Assembly: GCF_900108565.1 (NCBI RefSeq)
Contig: NZ_LT629971.1
Location: forward strand, 682,001 to 746,000
Direction: 5' to 3'
DNA from: Mycolicibacterium rutilum
GTDB lineage: Bacteria; Actinomycetota; Actinomycetes; Mycobacteriales; Mycobacteriaceae
DNA: 64,000 nt
The position numbers and the translations under genes are program-made. Shown here piece by piece: positions 48,103 to 55,881 of this stretch (within the stretch, counting starts at the first letter, position 1; each line of letters begins with the position of its first letter). The notes under the pieces are model-generated. The model was not told the DNA's origin. It ran no database searches and saw only the letters and a program-made list of their open reading frames with translations.

Positions 48103-48597
48103 GTGGCGCGATACGGCTCTCCCGACGACCCGAACTACTCCGACGACGACCCGACCGTCTACGCCAACTACGGCGATGACGGCGGTTACGGTGAGCCGCC
48201 CCAGGAGGAAGTCCCCTGGTACCGCAAGCCCGCCGCGCTGGTGGGGTTCGGGGCGGCCGGCGCCCTGCTGGTCGCGCTGATCGTGTGGCTGCTGGTCAGC
48301 CTGATCACCGGCGGTGACGAACCGCCGGAGTCCACTCCGCTGACGCCGCTGACCACCACCTCCCGCTCGGTCACGACCGCACCGACGACCACCACGGCGG
48401 TCACCGAGACGACCACGGTGCCGACGACCACGACGGAGCCGACCACCACCACGACGACCACGACCGAGCCGACCACGACCACCACCACGACGACGACCAC
48501 CACGACGGAGCCGACGACCAGCGTCAGCACCAGCACCGAGACGAGCACGGAGACCAGCACGGTCACCGAGACGGTGACCGCTCCGCCGTCCCCCTAG
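48103..48597 (+). CDS. single-pass membrane protein with poly-Thr tail
   Basis: A 164-aa protein: acidic cytosolic region, PWYRKP motif, one helix (about 45-66, LVGFGAAGALLVALIVWLLV), and about 95 residues of Thr-rich sequence built from TTTTEPTTTT-like units, likely heavily O-mannosylated outside the cell. GTG 48103 follows TACTAT (48091-48096) by 6 nt, the same promoter style as the gene before it. It is convergent with iniC, the stop codons overlapping. Function unknown; a mucin-like spacer or sensor stalk is possible. Confidence 0.72.
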   Translation: MARYGSPDDPNYSDDDPTVYANYGDDGGYGEPPQEEVPWYRKPAALVGFGAAGALLVALIVWLLVSLITGGDEPPESTPLTPLTTTSRSVTTAPTTTTAVTETTTVPTTTTEPTTTTTTTTEPTTTTTTTTTTTTEPTTSVSTSTETSTETSTVTETVTAPPSP

Positions 48598-50087
48598 TAG
48601 TTGCGCGCCGCGTACTCGGCCACCAGTGCCTCGGCGCTGCGCACCGCCGCCCGGCACGCGCGCGTGGTGAACGGGTCGTTGAGCGGATGATCGGCGCGCC
48701 TGCGCCAGCGCTGGGCGGCGGCGAAGGCCGCCCGCGGACCGTCATAGGGATTGTCGGGTTGCAGCCCCAGCCTGCTCGCCGCGTCGGTCCCCGAACCGCC
48801 GATGATCCGTCGCAGCGAGGCGATCTCGTCCTCGTTCAAAGTCGTTGGCCGCGAACGGAGTTGGCTGAGCAGCCGCAGCTCCTCGAACGCGTGCGTGTCG
48901 GCGAGCAGCGGGTCGATGTCGGCGATGATGTACGGGCTGGCGTAGATCGGGTTGTTCTGCACGAACCGCCGCAGCGACAGCAACGCGGTGTGCGCCTTGA
49001 GCAGATCCGACCGCTGCGCGAACTGCTGGTCGATGACGTCGCGCAGCGCGACCAGACCGCTGCGCTCGAGCAGTTCGTCGGCCAGGGCCACCGAATCGCT
49101 GACCCCGGCCCGCAGCACCGCGATCGAGATCCGGATCCCGAACATCCCGAACCGGTCCAGCAGCGCTGCCCGGGTGGCCGCGTCGACGGGCAGCGAGTCG
49201 TCCTCCCGCACGAAGCGGTCCACCGACAGCATCGCCTTGGTCAACTCCGCCGCGTCGACCGCGGCCAGTTTCTCCAACGCGACGAACTCGCTCTGCCGCA
49301 ACGTGCGCGCCGTCAACGCCAACAGCCCGGACACCGGCACCACCGCCTGACAGATGCCGGTGCGATCCATTTCCGCGGTGAACCGGCTCGCGACGTCCTT
49401 GGCCGACAGCATCGCGTCGATCCGGCCCGCGCCGATCTCGTCGGCACGCGAGGCCACGCCGATGACACCGAGCGCGCCGTTCGACCCGCCGACCAGTTCA
49501 CCGATCTGCTTGAGCAACGCGATGTCGGCCGCGTTCAGTGTGCGCAACAGGAAGACCACCGCGTCGATGCGCGGCACCCCGTCGTCGGGCACCAACAGCC
49601 GCAACGTGCGCTGGGAGACATCCGGCGACAGGGACGAGGTGCCGGGGGTGTCGATGATCGTGGTGTCGATCAGTTCGGCCGCCGGCCACTCCACATCGAG
49701 GTCGACGATGTCCTCGGCGTCGAGCGAGGCGAAATCGAACGTGAGCCCGCCTGCGGTCGTGTCGCGTCCGATCGGCACGTTCGACCGCCGGCCGCCGCGG
49801 TGGTTGGCGGTGACCTTCGGGGTGGGACCGTGCCGGAACCACGTCACGATGCGCGTGGCCTCGGTGGCGTCGGTCGGCGCAATGTCCTCGCCCACAAGGG
49901 CATTCACCAGCGTCGACTTGCCCGCCTTCAACGTGCCCGCCAGCGCGATGCGGATCGGCTGGTTGAGCCGGCTGCCGATGCGATCCAGCTCGTTGTGCAC
50001 GTCGGGCCGCTGGCGGTATGCGGGGTCGGCCTGGTACGCCTGGATGGTTCCACCCAGGATCGCGCGCACCTGATCGCTCGTGCTCAT
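48594..50087 (-). CDS. iniC: dynamin-like GTPase IniC
   Basis: A 497-aa bacterial dynamin-like protein, the third gene of iniBAC, an operon induced by isoniazid and ethambutol in mycobacteria. GTPase motifs: G1 GTLKAGKST at 51-59, G2 Thr in TDATEATRIV, G3 DTPGTSS near 139 and a degenerate G4 in VASRADEIG. The C-terminal half is helical and lacks the clear hydrophobic paddle seen in IniA, so it may work as the IniA partner. Length agrees with M. tuberculosis IniC (493 aa). It follows iniA by 65 nt. Confidence 0.92.
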   Translation of the reverse strand: MSTSDQVRAILGGTIQAYQADPAYRQRPDVHNELDRIGSRLNQPIRIALAGTLKAGKSTLVNALVGEDIAPTDATEATRIVTWFRHGPTPKVTANHRGGRRSNVPIGRDTTAGGLTFDFASLDAEDIVDLDVEWPAAELIDTTIIDTPGTSSLSPDVSQRTLRLLVPDDGVPRIDAVVFLLRTLNAADIALLKQIGELVGGSNGALGVIGVASRADEIGAGRIDAMLSAKDVASRFTAEMDRTGICQAVVPVSGLLALTARTLRQSEFVALEKLAAVDAAELTKAMLSVDRFVREDDSLPVDAATRAALLDRFGMFGIRISIAVLRAGVSDSVALADELLERSGLVALRDVIDQQFAQRSDLLKAHTALLSLRRFVQNNPIYASPYIIADIDPLLADTHAFEELRLLSQLRSRPTTLNEDEIASLRRIIGGSGTDAASRLGLQPDNPYDGPRAAFAAAQRWRRRADHPLNDPFTTRACRAAVRSAEALVAEYAARNY

Positions 50088-50152
50088 CTCGCGCTACTCA
50101 CCAACGCTCCCCGCTCGGTATTGCCGGGGATCCAGCTTAGGCACCGATCCGG

Positions 50153-52009
50153 CTAGGTGGTCCCCACGGGTTCGCGCATCAGTTTGACCGCATGTTCGGT
50201 CACCTGGTTGAGAATGTTGAGCGCACGCTCCAATTCCTTGATCCGGCCGTTGCGTTCGGTCTCCTGCAGCTGCGCGGCGGCGAGCGTCGCCTGCAACGAC
50301 TCGTTCAGTGAGCGGGTGGTCTGGTTCGCGATCTCGCGGTAGTGATCGCGCAACTGGCGCTGCACGGCTTTGAGGCGGTCCCGCGACTCCTTGGAGACGG
50401 CGAACTGGGTGTCGTCGATGAACCGGCGGGTGTTGGTCTTGGCCTCGTTGCGGACCCGCAGCATGCGGTTCTCGACGTTCTCCTTGTAGGCGGTGCGGCC
50501 CATCAGCAGGCCGGCGCCCAGCGAGATCGGGTTGAACATGCCCAGTCCCGCGAACGAGGTCATCATCCCGAACATCAGCACCCCGCCGTAGGAACCCTGC
50601 ATGCCCATCGTCAGCTTGCGGCCCTTGCTCAGCTGTTTGGCCTCGAGGTTCGACAGCGACTTCATCTCACCGAGATTGGCGCCCATACGGCTGGGGTCGA
50701 TGTGCGGCATGTTGACCGCGTCGAGGCCGGCGTCGACGAACGTGCGGGCCACCTCGGCGGCCAGCGCCTCGGCCCGCTGATACGCCCAGACGAAGTTGTC
50801 GCCCACCGCGGTCGCCACCGCGTTCTCCAGCTCCGCCCCGATCTCGGCCCAGTGCTGGGTCGGGTCGCAGGAGTCGATGACCTTCTCGATGTGCTGGCTG
50901 ATCACCCGGAACCGGCCGCGCAGATCGTGATCGACGTCGGCGGTCAGATCGGCGATCCCGTCGTTGAGCACCTGCTGCCACAACGCGGTCTGCTGCAACG
51001 CATCCTGGGCTTCCTGCTTACGCCGCTCCAGGTCCTCCTTGAGCCGGTCACGGGTCGCCGGATCGTTGAGCGCCGACAACTCGGCGGACACCTTCAGCGT
51101 GAGATGCTCTGCAGCCGAGTGGATCTCACTGACCACATGGTCACGGATCCGGTCATTCTGGCGGGCCAGCACCTCCTCGCTGAGGAACTTCACGATGGCC
51201 GGGAAATTGGACTCCTCGTTGAGTTCCTTGTCGTTGAGTGCGATCGCGTGGCTGCGCAGCAGCGACGACGCGGGGATCATCGGCACCGACAGCCCGGCCC
51301 GCTGCAGGTGGGCCCGGTTGGCCTCCACGATCTGACGCCAGTGCGGGTACAGGTCGGTCTTGGTGGCGACGATCGTTGCGACAGGGCAGATCTCGAAGGC
51401 CTGACGCATGAACGTCATCTCCGGCTCGGTGAACTCCTGGCTGGTGTCGCTGCACATCAGCACCGCATCGGCGTCGGGCAGCAGCCCCAGCGTCGCCGAC
51501 AGATGCGGTTGACCGTGCCCGCCGACACCGGGGGTGTCGACGAACGCCAGCCCGTTCTTCAGCAGCGGGCTGGCCGCGGTGACCTCGACCCGCAGCACCT
51601 CGCGGCCACCGGCCTGCGGTGCGCGCCGCAGATCGTTGCGCAGGTCGGCCATCGGGACGTCGACGGCCTCAGGCTCCTCGCCGTCGCCGCGCGCGACGAT
51701 CAGCTTCGCGCTGGGGGTTTCGCCGTAGGACACCATCGTCGCCAGCACCGTGCTCTCGTCGTCGCCGACGCGCGCGACAGGGACGTTGAGCAATGAGTTG
51801 AGCAACTGGCTCTTGCCCTGTTTGAGCTGCCCGGCGACGACCACCCGGATCTGCGGATCGGTGACGCGGGCCTTCGCCCTGGCCAGCCGCTCGACGAGAT
51901 CACCGCGGTCGTTGGCCTCGGCGATCCGGCTGGTGTGATCGATCAGCTCGACGATGACCTTGGTTTGCCGGGCCGGCGCAGTCTGGTTGGGCTCGTTGCT
52001 TTGCGTCAT
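50153..52009 (-). CDS. iniA: dynamin-like GTPase IniA
   Basis: A 618-aa dynamin-like protein; the M. smegmatis homologue has a solved structure and promotes membrane fission. G1 GQLKQGKS at 60-67, Thr in the DESTVLATMV switch, G3 DTPGVGGHG and G4 ATKTD are intact. Residues about 455-505 hold two hydrophobic stretches (GGVLMFGMMTSFAGLGMF, ISLGAGLLMG) that form the lipid-binding loop, within long helices. With IniC it probably remodels the plasma membrane when wall synthesis is blocked. A strong hairpin lies in the 102-nt gap from iniB. Confidence 0.95.
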   Translation of the reverse strand: MTQSNEPNQTAPARQTKVIVELIDHTSRIAEANDRGDLVERLARAKARVTDPQIRVVVAGQLKQGKSQLLNSLLNVPVARVGDDESTVLATMVSYGETPSAKLIVARGDGEEPEAVDVPMADLRNDLRRAPQAGGREVLRVEVTAASPLLKNGLAFVDTPGVGGHGQPHLSATLGLLPDADAVLMCSDTSQEFTEPEMTFMRQAFEICPVATIVATKTDLYPHWRQIVEANRAHLQRAGLSVPMIPASSLLRSHAIALNDKELNEESNFPAIVKFLSEEVLARQNDRIRDHVVSEIHSAAEHLTLKVSAELSALNDPATRDRLKEDLERRKQEAQDALQQTALWQQVLNDGIADLTADVDHDLRGRFRVISQHIEKVIDSCDPTQHWAEIGAELENAVATAVGDNFVWAYQRAEALAAEVARTFVDAGLDAVNMPHIDPSRMGANLGEMKSLSNLEAKQLSKGRKLTMGMQGSYGGVLMFGMMTSFAGLGMFNPISLGAGLLMGRTAYKENVENRMLRVRNEAKTNTRRFIDDTQFAVSKESRDRLKAVQRQLRDHYREIANQTTRSLNESLQATLAAAQLQETERNGRIKELERALNILNQVTEHAVKLMREPVGTT

Positions 52010-52053
52010 GAGGTCCTCGAGTCGAAGCGGTCAGTCAACGGTAGACGCGCCAA

Positions 52054-52085
52054 CTGGCGGGGACCGGTTGTTCGGTCCCCGCCAG
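52054..52085 (-). terminator. 13-bp hairpin between iniB and iniA
   Basis: CTGGCGGGGACCG (52054-52066) and CGGTCCCCGCCAG (52073-52085) pair perfectly with a 6-nt loop, 26 nt after the iniB stop. It has no T-run. Within the iniBAC operon it should weaken read-through to iniA/iniC or mark an RNA-processing site, so iniB would be made in excess. Confidence 0.65.
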
Positions 52086-52111
52086 CTGCGCTGTTCGGTT
52101 GTGCCGGCGGA

Positions 52112-53092
52112 TCAGAAGATGCCGACGTCGTTGCTGACGTTGACGTCGGTGTCGACCGTCTGCGAGTTGTCCACCGAGTTGTCCTGGTTGGAGTTGTCCA
52201 CCGAGTTGTCGACGGAGTTGTCGTCGTGGCTGGCGTCGATGCCGCCGGAGATGTCGCCGCCGCCGGTCTCGACGGTGGTGACGTCGCCGCCACCGGTGTT
52301 GGTCGACTGGTCGGTCGGCACGTTGATCACCACGCCGCCGCCGGCTCCACCGGCCGCGTTGCCGCCGTCGCCGCCGCCACCGGTCAGGATGCCGCCGCCC
52401 TTGCCGCCGTCACCGCCGACGGCGCCGCCGCCGCTGGTGTCGATGTCGCCGGTGGACACGACCGGTCCGTCGTTGTCCTGGATGATGTCGCCACCGTCGG
52501 TGTCCTGGTTGGTGTTCTCGACGTCGTTGTCGTCGCCGATGATCACCGGCGAGCCGTCACCGGTGTCGATGTCGCCGGTCACGTTGCCGTCGTTGTCGTC
52601 GCCGACCACGTTGCCGTCACCTTCGACGTTGGTGGTGTCGATGTCGCCGGCGGTGCCGGTGTTGACGACGCCGCCGTCGGTCGCGGTGTTGGTGGTCTTG
52701 TTGCCGAACGTGATGTCGCCGAAGTCCAGGTCGACGTTGCCGACGCCCTGCTGCTGGTCCGCACCGGCGTGGTTGACCGTGTTGGTCTCCGGGCTCAGGA
52801 GCCGGGTGTCGTTGTGGCTCAGGGTCTCGTTGCCGGAGAGCAGGTCGGTCTGGCGCTGCGGCGCGAACGCGATGCCGTGGGTCTGGGCCACGGCCTGCTG
52901 CAGCCCGACGACCGGGTTGCCGCCGCCGTGCACGACCGCGGCGGGCGCTACGGTGGCGGCCACGGCCTGGACCTGTGCGGCCGAGACGTTGCCGAAGCCG
53001 GCCTGGTGCAGTTCGCGGTCGGGGTCGGCGACGAAGGCCGCCGCGGCGACCGGGTCGCGGAACAGGTTCAGAAACCAGTCGATGAGGTTCAT
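52112..53092 (-). CDS. iniB: IniB, acidic repeat-rich protein
   Basis: A 326-aa protein. Residues 1-55 form a conserved domain (LIDWFLNLFRDPVAAAAFVADP... VSAAQVQAV) that also begins the neighbouring gene at 53336. The rest is low-complexity, rich in Asp, Asn, Gly and Thr: stretches like GDIDTGDG, GGGGDGG and a C-terminal set of DNSVDNS repeats ending in VSNDVGIF. M. tuberculosis IniB is also Gly-rich after a similar start. There is no signal peptide. ATG 53092 follows AAAGGA. Its promoter region holds three CCCCTA motifs (53243-53268). Confidence 0.9.
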   Translation of the reverse strand: MNLIDWFLNLFRDPVAAAAFVADPDRELHQAGFGNVSAAQVQAVAATVAPAAVVHGGGNPVVGLQQAVAQTHGIAFAPQRQTDLLSGNETLSHNDTRLLSPETNTVNHAGADQQQGVGNVDLDFGDITFGNKTTNTATDGGVVNTGTAGDIDTTNVEGDGNVVGDDNDGNVTGDIDTGDGSPVIIGDDNDVENTNQDTDGGDIIQDNDGPVVSTGDIDTSGGGAVGGDGGKGGGILTGGGGDGGNAAGGAGGGVVINVPTDQSTNTGGGDVTTVETGGGDISGGIDASHDDNSVDNSVDNSNQDNSVDNSQTVDTDVNVSNDVGIF

Positions 53093-53242
53093 TTCGGGGT
53101 CCTTTCGGGGTTCGTGTTCGGGGTTCTTGTCGCCGGCCTTCCGGCGATCTGATGACCACGTTATGGACCGCGCGCCCCCGCAGAAACGGGGTCGCAACCC
53201 CTCCCTGCGCGGCGCCGTGCCGGGATCGGCATGGGGGGTGCG

Positions 53243-53268
53243 TTAGGGGATTAGGGGATCGCTAGGGG
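53243..53268 (-). promoter_or_regulatory. ini motif cluster A (iniB promoter): three CCCCTA boxes and G-quadruplex potential
   Basis: On the strand of iniB the order is CCCCTAG (53268-53262), CCCCTAA (53257-53251), CCCCTAA (53249-53243), spaced 11 and 8 nt. The last box is 151 nt before the iniB ATG. On the + strand the three TAGGGG runs plus GGGGGG at 53233-53238 give four G-tracts with loops of 7, 4 and 7 nt, enough for a four-layer G-quadruplex. The same ordered boxes occur at 53986-54025 and 58425-58463. Likely IniR sites, by inference. Confidence 0.7.
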
Positions 53269-53288
53269 TGCCGTTCGGTTCGCAACAA

Positions 53289-53321
53289 AAAGCGCGGCCC
53301 CCCTCAAGGGGGCCGCGCTTT
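53289..53321 (-). terminator. intrinsic terminator of the IniB-like gene
   Basis: AAAGCGCGGCCCCC (53289-53302) and GGGGGCCGCGCTTT (53308-53321) are a perfect 14-bp stem with a 5-nt loop. On the minus strand a T-run (CTTTTTGTTG) follows, making this a textbook Rho-independent terminator, rare in mycobacteria. It lies 14 nt after the stop of the gene ending at 53336 and insulates iniB. Confidence 0.9.
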
Positions 53322-53335
53322 CCTGCGTCGCTGGA

Positions 53336-53857
53336 TCAGTCGAACAGGTCGAATCCGCCGGCGTCGACGTCGAGCTCCTGGATCTCGGCGACCGCACCGC
53401 CGAGGTCGGCGATCTCGGGGACATCGTCGAGCGGCGCGTCCTCGCCGACGGTGTCGATGACCGGGTGGTCGACCGGCAGTGGCGCGTCGTCGGCGCCGGC
53501 CACGCCCGGCACGTCCGCACCCGGGTCCGCGATCGTCGGGACATCCACCGCGAAGTCGTCGAAACCGGTGGCAGGCACCTGGTCGCCGAACGCGTCGAAG
53601 GCGGCGGTCGCCGCCCCGCTGGCCCAGACGTTGCCGGCCGCCTCGGCGATGCCGCCGTCGAACCCGGCGGTCGGGACCGTCGTCGGCAGCGCCGACAGCG
53701 ACTCGGACACCACGGGGATCAGGGCGTTGACGTCGGCGGCGCTCACATCGGTCAGATTGGCGTCGAGGATCGCCTGGTCCGGATTCGCGGCGAACCGCGC
53801 CGCGGTGTCCGGATCACGAACGACCGACATCACGAAGTCGAGCAACTCGTTGGCCAT
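53336..53857 (-). CDS. IniB-like protein (Rv0340-like)
   Basis: A 173-aa protein whose first 50 residues (LLDFVMSVVRDPDTAARFAANPDQAIL... DVSAADVNALIPVV) are paralogous to the IniB N-terminus: both have D-F/W, RDP, AA-x-F/R, A-N/D-P-D and VSAA. The rest is acidic and rich in Asp, Ala, Val and Pro without Gly repeats. M. tuberculosis Rv0340, beside iniB, appears equivalent. ATG 53857 is preceded by GGGAGGGAGGG. It has its own terminator and its own copy of the three ini boxes upstream. No signal peptide or membrane segment. Confidence 0.82.
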   Translation of the reverse strand: MANELLDFVMSVVRDPDTAARFAANPDQAILDANLTDVSAADVNALIPVVSESLSALPTTVPTAGFDGGIAEAAGNVWASGAATAAFDAFGDQVPATGFDDFAVDVPTIADPGADVPGVAGADDAPLPVDHPVIDTVGEDAPLDDVPEIADLGGAVAEIQELDVDAGGFDLFD

Positions 53858-53985
53858 GAAACACCCTCCCTCCCTTTCGCAGATATATGGAGAAGATCGA
53901 AGACCGCCCAAAGCGGCTTGCCACGATGCTATCGACGGTCACCGCCCCGGTGATCGGTGCGAAACCCACCTCTGTCGGCGCCCTG

Positions 53986-54025
53986 TTAGGGGACACACCG
54001 TTAGGGGATCGCGGCGCACTAGGGG
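53986..54025 (-). promoter_or_regulatory. ini motif cluster B: three CCCCTA boxes between divergent genes
   Basis: Read towards the IniB-like gene (minus strand): CCCCTAG (54025-54019), CCCCTAA (54007-54001), CCCCTAA (53992-53986), spaced 18 and 15 nt; the last box is 129 nt before the ATG at 53857. The region is shared with the divergent Hsp70-like gene at 54091, which could be controlled from it as well. Confidence 0.7.
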
Positions 54026-54090
54026 CAGCTCCCGTGTTCGCGGCCGCCGAGCCGCTATCGTGATGAGCGGCCGAACGCAGAAGGATATTG

Positions 54091-55878
54091 ATGAGCGACT
54101 CTCTGGGGTTGTCGATCGGGTCGACCAATCTGGTGGCGGCCCGAGTCGGCCGACCCCCGGTCATGCGCCGGTCCATCCTGACCATCTTCGAGGACCGCCC
54201 GCCCGAGGTGGGCGTGCCGTCGGAGAACCCGAACCTCAACCAGCCCGGCATGGTGCTGAGCGGCTTCGTCGAGCGGGTCGGCGACCCGGTTCCGCTGGTG
54301 GCCGCCGACGGTTCACCGCACCGCGGCGAACGCGTCCTGGTCGAGGCGCTCGACGCGATGGCGCGCACGGTCGACGGCGGCGCCCCGATCGCGGTCGCCG
54401 TGCCCGCACACTGGGGCCCGGCAACGGTCGGCGCGCTGCGCGGCGCCCTGCGGGCCGCGCCCGCCCTCTCCCCCGACGGGGTGGCGCCGGTGCTGGTGCC
54501 CGATTCGGTGGCGGCGCTGGCCGCACTCCAGGCCGCCCCGGGGCTGCCGACGGCCGGTGTCGTCGTGCTCTGCGACTTCGGCGGCAGCGGCACCAGCATC
54601 AGCCTGGCCGACGCGGCGGCCAACTTCGCGCCGATCGGCGAGACGGTGCGCTACGCCGACTTCTCCGGTGACCAGATCGACCAGTCCCTGCTCAACCACG
54701 TCGTCGCCGGTGTCGCGGCGGCCAACGACGCGGATCCCGCGGGTACCGCGGCGGTCGGGTCGCTGGCGCGGCTGCGCAACGAGGCCCGGCTGGCCAAGGA
54801 GCGGCTGTCGGGCGAAACCGCGACCGTCGTGCACGTCGACCTGCCCGGCGTCGACACCGATGTGCGGGTGACGCGCACCGAGTTGGAACAGCTGATCGCC
54901 GACCCACTGACCGGCGTGCTGAACACCGTCGAAGAAACGTTGCAGCGCAACAACATTGCACCCGCGAACGTCTCGGCGGTGGCGACCGTCGGCGGTGGCG
55001 CGAACATCCCGCTGGTGACCCAGCAGCTGTCCACTCGGTTGCGGGCGCCGGTGATCACCACCCCGCAGTCGCAGCTCAACGTCGCCGCAGGCGCGGCGCT
55101 GATCGCCGACACCGCGGGTGCGGCCGACGCGCCGACCGGAATGGCGGCCGCCGCCGATGCCCCGACGGGCATGGCCGCCGCCGCGTGGGCCGCGGGCGCG
55201 GCGGGTGTGGCCGCCGCCGAGTCGGCCTCCGACGGCGCCGCCTCGGCGACGTTCCGTGCGCTGGCCTGGTCCCAGGACGAGTCACCCGCGGGCGAACCGG
55301 TGCCCTATGCCGGCGAGGACTACACGTTCGAGCCCGCCGCGACCGGCGCCCGGCCCGCGATGGAGTTCGCGCACGAAGAGGAGCAGTACGAGCCGGAACC
55401 GCCGCCGCTGCCGTGGTACCGGCGGCCCACCGTGCTGTTCGGCGCCGCGGCCGCGGCCGCGCTGCTGGCGATCGGCGGGCTCGCGGTCACGCTGACCGGA
55501 AACAGCGGCACCACCGGCCCGGTCACCGAAACCGCCACGACCTTCGAGACCGGACCGTCGCCCGAGCAGCCGACTTCGATTGCGCCACAGACGATCACGG
55601 TCACCGGTTCGGATGGGCAACCGAGCACCACGGTGGTGACTCCGCCGCCGCCGTCACCGTCGGAGACCACGACCACGTCGCCGACGTCGTCGACCACCAC
55701 CACGACGACCACCACGACCACCACAACGACGACCACGACCACTCCGACCACGACGACGACCCGCACCACGACGACGCCGCCGCCGACCACCACCACGCCG
55801 CCCCCGACGACCACCGAACCGCCGGTCACCACGACCGTCGAACCGCTCCCCGACATCCCGATTCCGGACGAGCCGTAG
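54091..55878 (+). CDS. membrane-anchored Hsp70-like ATPase with poly-Thr tail
   Basis: A 595-aa protein in four parts. Residues 1-350 are an actin/Hsp70-type ATPase domain: phosphate-1 loop GLSIGSTNL (Ser replaces the usual Asp), VAVPAHW, phosphate-2 CDFGGSGTSISL and adenosine motif TVGGGANIPLV. An Ala-rich linker, a PWYRRP motif and one helix (about 447-468) follow, then a tail of about 120 residues with (TTTTTPTT)-type repeats outside the cell. There is no Hsp70 peptide-binding domain. ATG follows AAGGA. It stops 3 nt before the IniR-like gene, forming an operon. Confidence 0.85.
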   Translation: MSDSLGLSIGSTNLVAARVGRPPVMRRSILTIFEDRPPEVGVPSENPNLNQPGMVLSGFVERVGDPVPLVAADGSPHRGERVLVEALDAMARTVDGGAPIAVAVPAHWGPATVGALRGALRAAPALSPDGVAPVLVPDSVAALAALQAAPGLPTAGVVVLCDFGGSGTSISLADAAANFAPIGETVRYADFSGDQIDQSLLNHVVAGVAAANDADPAGTAAVGSLARLRNEARLAKERLSGETATVVHVDLPGVDTDVRVTRTELEQLIADPLTGVLNTVEETLQRNNIAPANVSAVATVGGGANIPLVTQQLSTRLRAPVITTPQSQLNVAAGAALIADTAGAADAPTGMAAAADAPTGMAAAAWAAGAAGVAAAESASDGAASATFRALAWSQDESPAGEPVPYAGEDYTFEPAATGARPAMEFAHEEEQYEPEPPPLPWYRRPTVLFGAAAAAALLAIGGLAVTLTGNSGTTGPVTETATTFETGPSPEQPTSIAPQTITVTGSDGQPSTTVVTPPPPSPSETTTTSPTSSTTTTTTTTTTTTTTTTTPTTTTTRTTTTPPPTTTTPPPTTTEPPVTTTVEPLPDIPIPDEP

Positions 55879-55881
55879 GCC

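Noticed and set aside
48360..48560. Thr-codon tract in the protein at 48103 as a non-coding repeat
   Set aside because: The frame is maintained, with a leaderless promoter and a membrane helix before it; it encodes a mucin-like tail.
55680..55760. Repetitive ACC/ACG tract as a CRISPR array or satellite
   Set aside because: It is in-frame Thr-codon repetition within the Hsp70-like tail; no regular repeat-spacer pattern.
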